Assembly: GCA_028456385.1 (NCBI GenBank)
Contig: JALNQF010000285.1
Coordinates: 1-53,578 of the forward strand
Length of the DNA stretch: 53,578 bases
Direction of reading: 5' to 3'
Origin: Ophiosphaerella korrae
Lineage: Eukaryota; Ascomycota; Dothideomycetes; Pleosporales; Phaeosphaeriaceae
Position 1 is the first letter of the stretch, and each line of letters starts with the position of its first letter. The notes beneath the pieces are model-generated. The model searched no databases, was not told where the DNA came from, and saw only the letters and a list, made by a program, of their open reading frames with translations. Shown in pieces: positions 44,837-53,578 of this stretch. Position numbers and translations under genes: made by a program.

Positions 44837-47800
44837 TAATAGTAGATCTCTATAAATATTTTACTTTTATAGGCCTCTCTATAACCTAGAACTACGCTAG
44901 TAGCTTTCTTACTTATACTAGAGTTACTATAAGATAGCTAATTTTAGCTAACTCTTAATTAAGCTTAGCTAGCTAAAAAGAACTATACTACTAGGAATTA
45001 GATTTTACCTTAGCTATAGCGCGCTAGGTGGCCCCTTAAGTTTACTATATTATAGTTCTAGTTAAGGCTTCTAGTACTCTCTTTTTTACTAGTACTAGCG
45101 CTAATATTCTAGAAAGAAATATATACTAAAAAAAAGTAGTTTAACTACTTTATAAGTTATAAAGCTTTAGCTTATACTTACTATATATACTTAGGTAAAG
45201 GCGTACTTATACTAGGTATTAAACCTAAGTAGTAGTACTAGGAAAAGAAAAGACCCCTAAACCTACGTAAATTACTAGTACTTAATTTATAAGAACTAAG
45301 TAATAAAGTACTCTAGACCTTACTAAAACTTTTACTAGCTAGTACTAAAGATCTAAATCTCTATAAACTAATAGCTAAATATACTAATATAGTATATAAC
45401 TACTATAACTTAGCTTATTATACTATAACTTAGCTTATTATACTATAACTTAGTTATATAAAAAATCTTCTATCTTTTTAAAAGCTAGCTTTTTAAACTA
45501 AAATAATACTAGCTTATAATTTCTTTATTACTTATACTAAGTATACTTATAAGATAAAGATATACTATAAATAGTAGACTATAAATCTAGTAAAAAACTA
45601 AAAAAACGCTCTAAGGCTACTATACTATAAAAAATATATAAAATATATACTAGAACTAAGTCTCTAGAAAAATAAACCTAAAGACTTACTATACTAACTA
45701 CTCTAATAAAAAAAGCGCTAAGTAACTCTTAATAATATCTTAAGACCTCCTTATAAAAAAATAAAAAAAAATAAGTAATAGACTTTAAATCCTTTAATTA
45801 GCTAAGACTACTTAGTAAACTAAATTTCTAACCTAATATAATTCCCTAGTAGGTACTAAGTACCTTTTTAGCTAATAGCTTTATAATAGACTTAACTACT
45901 CTTAACTAACTTATTATAGAAGAATTTAACTTAGATATAGACTTTACTCTCTTTAACTAAAGTAGCCTCTTAAGGTATAGACTAGTTACTAAAGTTCTTT
46001 TTAATAACTAGACTATATTAAATAACTTAATTAATAATACTTAACTAAATATTAGTAAAGTAATATTACTCTAGCTTATACCTAAGCTAGAGAACTTAGA
46101 AGAGCTAAGAGATAATTTACTACTAAATACTATAATTAATAAAGACTTACTACTAAAAATAGTCTCTATATCTTAGAATAAACTTAAGAAATTACTTACT
46201 AAGTTTCCTAAGCTCTAACCTTTATTTTGTACTCTATTACTAACTTTATACTAAAGAATTAAGGATAATAAACGTAGTAATTACTTATCTTTTAGAGAGT
46301 TTACTCTAGCTAGAATAGTATTATACCTAGTAGTTATAAATACGTAAATATAGGACGTAATTAATATAGTAAATAAATAAAACTAAAAGCTTATAGCTAA
46401 AGTAAGTAAAGTAGATAAATAACTCTCTTAATAAGATAACTAATTAGCTTAACTCTAAGAACGCCTAGTATAATTACTACTAGACTATAACTATATTATA
46501 GAGTAATATAATACTTTAGGCTAAAGAGCTACCTAGTATAAAGCTCTATAAAAAGAAGCTATAGTAAAATATAATTACTTATATAAAGTAGTAATCTACT
46601 AAGAAAACCTAATAGCTAAATAAACGAAGCTAAAAACCTTTAACTTTAATATACTAGCGTAAAAAGATATAGAACTACTTTATACTAAGATCTTACTATA
46701 AGGCTAGTAACCTAGCTTCTTTAAAAAAGAGTTTAAACTCTAAGTACTAGTAGTAGGCTACTATATTTTTAATAGAGAAAAGTTTACTCTAACTATTTTT
46801 AAACTAGTATCTAAGAGCTAGCTTTTAATTTTTACTTATATAAAGAATAAAAAAACTACTCTATAAAACTCTTATAATTTTTAAGTATAAGATACTACGT
46901 AGATATTATATCCTTTATCTAGTTTATATATAATTACTTTATTACTAATAGAAAAAAATATATTAGCTTATAAACTTAAGCTAATATTATTATATACTAC
47001 TATATTAGATTAGCTTACTTATACCTTACTATCTTAAATAGTATTACTTACTTATACTAAGAAGAATTTATATATTTCTTTATACTTTTTTACTAATTTA
47101 GTAATATAAATATAGTAAGATTAGAAGAAGTATATTATAAAACTATAGAAATAGCTAAATTTAGACTAGATTAACTAATCTATAAAACTACTTAGTTAGT
47201 ACAAGCTAAATTCTTCTCTAAATTTAATAATATTAGCCTTAAACTATAATAGAACTTATAGCTATATAATATCTACTTTTAAAATAAGCTATAAGCTTAG
47301 ATTAAAAAAGCTACTAGTACTACCTTTAGTATCTATAATAGCTCTACTAATTTTTAAAAGATAATCTTAATATTAGAAAATAAAGTAAATAATTATAACC
47401 TAGATATAAGTTTTAGGTAAACCTAGCTTTATACTTTAGTAGCTATAAGAGCTAAACTAAGAGTGTAGATATAAAACTTTAAAGAAGAACTAGCTATAAC
47501 TTTATAAGAACTAAAATACTATTAACTATAACTAGAAGGCCTATTAAGAAAAATATACCTAACTAGTAAAAAGGCTACTATAATTAAAACTAAGAACTTT
47601 AAAATAATTTTATACTAGAGCTATAAAAAGAGAGGTATTAAGAAGCTAGACTATACTACTTATAAATAAATAAAAGCTACTAGACTTAAAATACTTACTA
47701 ATACTATAAACTACTATATAGCTACTTATATAGTAATAGACTCTAAAATAGATATAGAAATAGAAGACTAATTTTTTAAATATAACCCCTAACTAGATAT

Positions 47801-48700
47801 AGAGCTAGAACTAGAGCTAAACTTAAACTAGGATTTAGAAAATAACGTTCTCTAAGCCTAAAGCCTTAACCTAGAGATTATATAAACTAGAAAAGTATAA
47901 TTAACTATTAAAGTATAACTCTTAGTATAGCTATATCTTATATACTTACTTATAAAATATAGATAGTTTAGTATAAGAAACTACTAACTAATTAAATAGA
48001 AGCTAAGCTAAACTAATTCTTATTTACTAGCTTCTTAGGTAAAGATTATATAGTACTTTATATAGCTAGAACCTTAGCTAATAATAGAGCTAATATAAAC
48101 TTTATTTACTAAAAATTTACTTAGAAGACTATAAAATTATAAACTATCTAGCTACTTTAACCTATTATTTATAAAGAATATAATAGTTCTTTATTTAAGT
48201 ATATTACGTATTAGGTTAAGTTCTACTTATAAGTAAGTATATATATTAAATAGACTTCTACCTATATTATTAAAAATATAAGCTAATTTAACTTTATTTT
48301 AAGATTTTTATAGCGTAAAGCTTATACTATTAAACTTAAATACTATAATAGAATATTATTATTCTTTAATATTTACTACTAATAGTACTACTAGATAACT
48401 AATAAAATCCTCTTAGTAGTATACTATAGTATACTTAGATATTACTCTACTATAGCTTTAAAGAAGTTAGTACTTAAACTATTATCTACTCTTATAAAGC
48501 CTCTAAGTAAGTACTCTAATAAGTATAAATAGAACTTGTTAATAGATATTTAAACTATTAGTTATTGTATAATTAAGGCCTCTACTAGAAGAAGTAGATA
48601 TACGCTTATAGTACTTACTTTAGATAGAATACTACTACTAGTATACTATTATAAAGTAGCTAAAGAAGTAGATTATATATAATTTTATAAAGAAGTAGAT
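44837..48700 (+). pseudogene. Family A gag and pre-RT region, degenerate
   Basis: About 3.9 kb between the 5' LTR and RT, where gag and protease are expected. The plus strand has protein-like text after allowing for RIP stops, with Glu/Leu-rich and Lys-rich stretches around 46090-47900 (for example ELELELNLN near 47800), but I could not place a zinc knuckle or the protease D-S-G motif with confidence. The length is long for gag plus protease in this group. Assignment rests on position only. Confidence 0.55.
45401..45455 (+). repeat. 20-bp tandem repeat in family A
   Basis: Three copies (the last partial) of a 20-bp unit beginning TACTATAACTTAGC, at 45401, 45421 and 45441. It lies in the presumed leader/gag part of family A. 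The unit length is not a multiple of three, so it would disturb a frame unless untranslated. Confidence 0.85.
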
Positions 48701-48715
48701 TATAAATAATTTTAT
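48662..48715 (+). repeat. 27-bp in-frame duplication before RT in family A
   Basis: Two adjacent 27-bp copies starting AAAGAAGTAGATTATA (48662-48688 and 48689-48715). Nine codons, so the frame is kept. It lies just upstream of the RT N-terminal text. Confidence 0.8.
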
Positions 48716-51700
48716 AAACTACTACTTATAGTAAAGCTTAAAGATATCTTATTTATAAAACTACTCTAACTATATTAAAACTTAATACTTTATTTTAATA
48801 AGAAAGCTACTAAATAACTTCTCTCTTATAGGCTATATAACCTAGAAATTACTTTTAAGCTTAGTATAAAAATCCTAGACACTAAACTTTACCTCTTTAC
48901 TAGAAAATAAAATAAAGTAATCTAGAAATATATCTAAGAAATAGAAGGTAAAGGCTTTATTAGTAAATACAGCTCTCTAGCTAAGAATAACCTACTAATT
49001 ATAGCTAAACTAGATAGTAGCTTATAAGTTTACGTAAACTACTATAAGCTTAATAAATCTACTATTAAAGACTAGTACTTTATTCTATTCTTTAGAGAAA
49101 ACTAGCTTACCTAAACAAAGTAAAGATTTTCTCTAAATTTAACATAATATACACCTTTTACTACTTATATATTACTTTAAATTTAGAATAGCTAACTACT
49201 TTTATTACTTACTTTAGTATATATACTTATAAAGTAGTACTTTTTAGCTTTACTAACGTACTAGCTACTTTCTAGTATACTATTAACTTAGCCTTACTAG
49301 AATATTTAGATAACTTCTATACTATATATATAGATAATATCTTAATATACTCTAATAATAAAATAAACTATATCTAGTATATTTATAAAGTACTTATATA
49401 ACTAAAAAAGTAAGGCTTTTATATAGACTCTATAAAATCTAGCTTCTATACTACTTTAGTTAAGTTTTTAAATATAATTATCTCTAATAAAAGAATTATA
49501 ATAGATTTCTTTAAAGTTAAAGCTATCTAAGAGTAGGAAATACTAAAGACTACTAAAGAAGTCCTAGCCTTTTTAGGCTATACTAGATTCTTCTAGCGCT
49601 TTATTAAAGATTACTTAAGCTTTACCTTACTACTTACTAAGTTAATTAAGTCTAAAGTTATTACTAAACTTACTAAAAGAGATAAGCTACTCTTTTAAAA
49701 GACTTAGTATAAGCTTTTTATAATTACTTAAAAATATATAAATACTTTTAATAAACTAAAAGCTACTTTCTAGCTAAGAGTAGTCTTACTTTACTTTAAC
49801 TTCTTAAAACTAATCTATATCTAAACTAATACCTCTAGGTAGGCTTTAGGTAGAGTAATAAGCTAACTAAACTAAGATAGAATCTAATAGCTAGTTAGCT
49901 TCTTCTTAAAAAAATACACCTTAGTAGAATATAATTATAATATCTATAACCTAGAACTTATAGCTATAATCTAAGTATTTAAAGAATAGGAACTAGAGCT
50001 TATAGGTAGTCTATATATAATCTACGTTATAATAGACTACTATAATTTAGAACCCTTTATAATAACTAAAAAGCTTAATTACTACTAGGCCTACTAGTTA
50101 CTATTCTTATCTTAATTTAATTTTTATATTAAATACGTACCTAGTAATATAAACAAGGTTATAGACACCCTAAGCTACTAATAATAAGATTACTTTATAG
50201 ATAATTCTAATCTATAAGTATTAAGAGCTAACTAAATTATCTTAAGCTCTTAAGTCCTAGCCTTAGTCGTAAAACCTATACTAAATATAGTAATTTACGC
50301 TCTAAGCTTTATAGACCTATAAAAGCTAGATAGATTTATACTAGAATAAGCTACTATAGTATATACCTACTTTTACTATATTATAAGAATAAAACCTAAA
50401 TTAGTAAACCTACTAGAAGATTTTCTACTACTCTATAATAAAAAACTAGACCTAGAACTCTTACTATATATTATTAACCTATACTTAATAGAAGAATTAC
50501 TAGATATAGTATACTTAGAAGACTACGTAGCTTAAGCTATATTTACTACTATAGATAGTAGATAATAAAAACTATTAAAAGCCTTCTATAAAGTAAGATA
50601 CTACTTCTTATATACTAATATTAGCTTTACTAGATTAGAAAAAGAAAAGTACTTTTAAGTTAATAAAACGCGTCTATATATCTCTCTAAATACCTATCTA
50701 CGCTACTAAATCTTTAATTTATACTATAACTATTAGTTAGTAGGCTATAAAGGACTTTATAGTACGCTATATCTAATATATAAGTACTATTATTAGCTTA
50801 AAATACTTTAAGCTATTAAGTAATTTTATAATATATACCTAATCTACTACTATATAAAGAACTTATAAGATAGTAAACTTAGTTACTTCTAACCTATACT
50901 AATTTCTTATATACTCTAGACTAATATCTTAGTAGACTATATTTAAGCTTTACTAGCTAGTAAAAATAGTAGCTAGATTTATAAATATATCTTAGTAATT
51001 TACTACTACTTTATAAAAAGATACTATTTCTTCTCTTATAAGTTTCTAAAATCTAAGAAAGCTACCTTATATTTTATATTTATTTTTAAGCTTTATAGAG
51101 TCCTAATAAATATTATATCTAATAGAAAGATAACTTTTATTAGCTAATTTTAGCGCTATATATATAAACGCCTTTATATTACGTAAAAGCTTTTAACTAC
51201 CTACTACTTAGAAACTAATAGCTAAACTAAGTAAGTAAATTAGGCTCTAGAAATCTTTCTAAAGTAATATATTTACTATATATAAGATAACTAGGTAGCC
51301 TAGCTATATATAGCTAAGTTCTAGGTAAATACTACTATTAATATATCTATTAAGATAACTTTATTTCTTGTAGATCTAGGGTATTACTCTTATAGTAATA
51401 TATACCCTAGTAAAAATAATAAAGATTAACTAAACCTAGCCTAACGTAACTAATATATATAAGCTAATAAGCTACTTAATACTTATAGTAACTTAGTAGC
51501 TTACTTTAAAGAAAAAATACTCTAGGTATAATAAGAGTAAGTAGCTTTAGCTAATACTTCTTACTAAAGTAGACTAGTATATAAAGTTAGTAACTAAGCC
51601 TATATTAGTATAGCTAATTAGAGAACTACCTAGCTAACCTTAAAATTAGACTACTAATAAGTAGGCCTATACTTTATTAAAAGAGTTATCTATAATAGTA

Positions 51701-52010
51701 AAGTATATAAGCTAGTACTACTCTAAAAGATACTAAGTAAAGGTATATTCCTAGTCTTCTCTTTAAAACTTTTACGCCTTAAAGATTAGAAGCTTTTACT
51801 AGATTAAGACCTACTATAGCTAATCTTTATTATTATTACTAATAAAGAAACTAGAAGTATATATAAAGAATACTTAGTAGAATCTATCTTAGACGTACGC
51901 TTTAAAGAGCGTAAAAAATACGCAAGATAGTACTACTTAGTTTACTAGACTAGCTATAATAAACCTATATAGAAGCTAGTAGAAGAATTTATAAAATATA
52001 AAGCTACCTT
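48701..52010 (+). pseudogene. Family A pol relic: RT, RNase H, integrase, chromodomain
   Basis: The RT N-terminal text (EIEGKGFIS, KLDSSL, KLNKSTIKD) lies at about 48850-49090. The palm motif Y-I-D-D reads Y-I-D-N at 49327-49338 followed by ILIYS. The connection text FLGYTRFF lies near 49570-49600. RNase H is about 49800-50190. The integrase zinc finger region (GYKGLYSTL near 50740) is followed by the core with first Asp at 50935 and YYLETNS near 51200-51220 (catalytic Glu kept); the second Asp appears lost. The chromodomain, EYLVESILDVRFKERKKYA onward, is at 51868-52000 with YYLVY and WT-type residues mutated to stops. This is the best preserved chromodomain text in the window. It is dead through TAA/TAG stops. 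Confidence 0.87.
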
Positions 52011-52380
52011 TAACTTTTACTAGAACTACTTAGAGAAAGCTAAACTACTAACTCTACATATACCTAAAAAATAGAGCCCTAATAAAGACGCAACCTATTA
52101 GGGTACTCTAGCCTACTAATAGGTATAAAAAAGCTCCTTCTAAGGCGTAATTACTACTTTTAGCTCTTACTAGAACTACTTAGATAAGCCTAAAACTATT
52201 AATAGGCGCAAAAAAGCTCTTTATAAAGTATAATTACTACTTTTAACTTTTACTAGAACTACTTAGAAAAGCCTAAAATACTAACTATATACCTAAAATA
52301 AAGCTCTAATAAAGACGTAACCTAGTAAAGTACTCTAGCTATTAGTAAGTATAAAAAGGCCTTCTAAGGCGTAATTAAAA
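52011..52380 (+). repeat. Imperfect direct repeats at the family A 3' end
   Basis: The phrase ACTTTTAC/TCTTAC-TAGAACTACTTAGA recurs at about 52021, 52171 and 52254, each followed by similar text (AAGCCTAAA, AATAAAGACG.AACCTA, GGCGTAATTA). Spacings of about 150 and 83 bp suggest a ~150-bp unit with one copy internally deleted. It lies just after the chromodomain, so it is 3' UTR or a repetitive C-terminal tail. Confidence 0.75.
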
Positions 52381-52983
52381 AACTTTACTACTAGCTAAAG
52401 CTAAATTATAGTGTAAAAATAGTAGAAGTAGTTTACTTTAGCTAGTAAGTATAAAACTCTTTTTAGGTTAGAGCTTACTCTTACTACTATAGCTATAACT
52501 ACTATACTCCCTTATAACTAGTTATATATAGGTCTAGTTTACTATTATAGAATTTATAACTAGCTACTAAATTCCTAGCTAGGGCTACTCTACGCTACCT
52601 ACTCCCTAATACTTATAAATATTAGGCTTACTAGGTCTTTTATATTAATAAACCTACCTATTATAAAGCCTATATCTATAGTAAGTACTTATATAGAGAT
52701 CTAGCGCTATTAAGTTACTTAGTAGTATTAACTTTACTTTCTCTTATACTATATATAAATACTTTTAGGTTTAATTTTATTAGTATAGAGTAGAAGTAGT
52801 AAAAAAAAGTTTATTATTAATACGTTTTATATATAGAAGTTATATAAGTCTTAATTTTATACTATAATTAGAAAAAACCTTAGCTCTATACTCTATAAAT
52901 AATAATTTTAACTCTAAAAAATTGTTAATATAACTCCTTTATATTAATTAGAGCTCTTTTTAAGCTCTAAAAATTTACTCTTT
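52381..52983 (+). other. Family A 3' non-coding region
   Basis: About 600 bp between the direct repeats and the purine tract. No domain, open frame or structured RNA is recognised. It is RIP-altered like the rest. Confidence 0.4.
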
Positions 52984-52998
52984 AAAAAGAGAGAGACG
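52984..52998 (+). promoter_or_regulatory. Family A polypurine tract
   Basis: AAAAAGAGAGAGACG lies directly against the 3' LTR start (TGTAAAGG at 52999). It is the expected primer for plus-strand DNA synthesis and independently supports the LTR boundary. Confidence 0.75.
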
Positions 52999-53251
52999 TG
53001 TAAAGGAGTTATCTCTTATATCTCTTATTTTCGCACTAATATTAGTAAGTTACAACTTACTAATACTACAAACTTACTAACATTACAAACTTACTAATAT
53101 TTAACTACCTTTCTACTTTTAGTTAGTACTTAGTAAGCTACTAGGTATATATACCTAGTACTTACTTAGATAGCTTTATTTACTATTTACTCTTTTTAGT
53201 TAATTATTAAAACTACTTTATTAAGTTATCTTACGTAAAGTCTACCTTATA
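52999..53251 (+). repeat. Family A 3' LTR (253 bp)
   Basis: It keeps the 5' TG (TGTAAAGGAG), with the end ..CTACCTTATA, followed by AAACT. It is otherwise near identical to 44559-44836 apart from one fewer internal repeat unit and scattered C/T and G/A differences. Confidence 0.94.
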
Positions 53252-53256
53252 AAACT

Positions 53257-53578
53257 TAAGTTAGAAAGAGAGAAGTTTAACTTAGAAAAGTAGAAGCTTA
53301 TATTTAAGTAAGAGAAAATTAGATTATAATATAAAGAGGCTTAGAACGTAACCTAAAGATATTCTAAATATATTCTAGTATAGAAAATTTTTCTTTACTT
53401 AAAAACTCTATTTACTATACCTTACTTCTCTTTATTTTTCTCTTCTATCTCTACTTATAATATAAAGAATAAGATTTTACTTCTTATAGTATATAACTAG
53501 GTTATATTTTATACGCGTTCTAAACTAGTTTAGCTAGTATATTAGAGATATACTAAACTAGCTTCTCTACTAGTAAGT
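53257..53578 (+). pseudogene. Degenerate flank, part 3
   Basis: This resumes the flank after family A. Joined across the insertion, a plus frame runs RDLEVKT then VRKREV and further Lys/Glu/Arg-rich text, broken by TAA/TAG, suggestive of a coiled coil that may be the tail of the relic at 43597-44553. From about 53390 on the text becomes hydrophobic and no feature is recognised. It runs to the window end. Confidence 0.3.

Larger units (their letters stand above)
44559..53251 (+). mobile_element. Family A: complete Ty3/gypsy chromovirus (8,693 bp)
   Basis: A plus-strand LTR element with the duplication AAACT at 44554-44558 and 53252-53256. It has LTRs at 44559-44836 and 52999-53251, a purine tract directly before the 3' LTR, and RT, RNase H, integrase and a C-terminal chromodomain in Metaviridae order. 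It is unrelated to G in LTR sequence and longer, mainly because of a long region before RT. No insertions are nested in it. It is heavily RIP-altered with no open frame of note. Confidence 0.93.

Noticed and set aside
1..53578. AT-rich bacterial, plastid or mitochondrial DNA
   Set aside because: Such genomes would have long open frames; here every long frame is broken by TAA/TAG, and dinucleotide loss is specific to CpA/TpG.
1..53578. tRNA, rRNA or other structured RNA genes
   Set aside because: No cloverleaf boxes or rRNA-like conserved blocks were seen on either strand; palindromes found belong to LTRs.
1..53578. Centromere identity of the block
   Set aside because: Nested RIPed chromoviruses are common at fungal centromeres but also in subtelomeres and AT-rich isochores; nothing in the sequence decides.

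Overview
This window is an AT-rich block of fungal heterochromatin made almost entirely of dead LTR retrotransposons nested inside one another. The organism is most likely a filamentous ascomycete (Pezizomycotina). The main clue is the base pattern: TpA is everywhere and CpA/TpG are nearly absent (the first 60 bases hold about 15 TpA and no CpA or TpG), while some CpG survives. That is the signature of repeat-induced point mutation (RIP), which turns CpA into TpA in duplicated DNA. It has converted Gln and Trp codons to TAA/TAG, so no long reading frame remains and I see no intact host gene, tRNA or rRNA. Species cannot be told from this sequence. LAYOUT. Six copies of one ~7 kb Ty3/gypsy chromovirus (called G here: gag, protease, RT, RNase H, integrase, GPF/Y-like module, chromodomain) are stacked. 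Each copy is bounded by TG..CA-type LTRs (several ends RIP-altered) and an exact 5-bp target-site duplication (TSD). G-E0 (minus, 1460-43591, TSD ACTTC) is the outermost. Into it went G-C (plus, 2932-31072, ATTAA) and G-E4 (minus, 33244-40205, AATTA). Into G-C went G-E1 (minus, 7434-21500, CCTAA) and G-E3 (minus, 21918-28957, CTACC). Into G-E1 went G-E2 (plus, 7952-14979, TTTAT). Once nested DNA is removed, every copy is about 6.96-7.04 kb. A second, different chromovirus (family A, plus, 44559-53251, TSD AAACT, 8.69 kb) lies to the right, and 114 bp of another family-A LTR opens the window. The remaining sequence (115-1459, 43592-44558, 53252-53578) reads as one interrupted stretch, possibly the remains of a Mutator-like transposase gene, into which G-E0 and family A both inserted. 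HISTORY. The nesting gives an insertion order. The two outer G copies (E0, C) carry one LTR subtype with a 56-bp internal repeat. The four inner or later copies (E1-E4) carry another subtype rich in short inverted repeats. E2 within E1 also makes a tail-to-tail inverted repeat with arms of about 6.1 kb. The points most worth a second look are the 3' region of G between chromodomain and LTR, which looks protein-like on both strands in diverged copies; the RT catalytic pair, which reads Asp-Asp only in the outermost copy; the uneven RIP load between sister LTRs; and a recurrent AACGCGTT-type motif in the flanking DNA.
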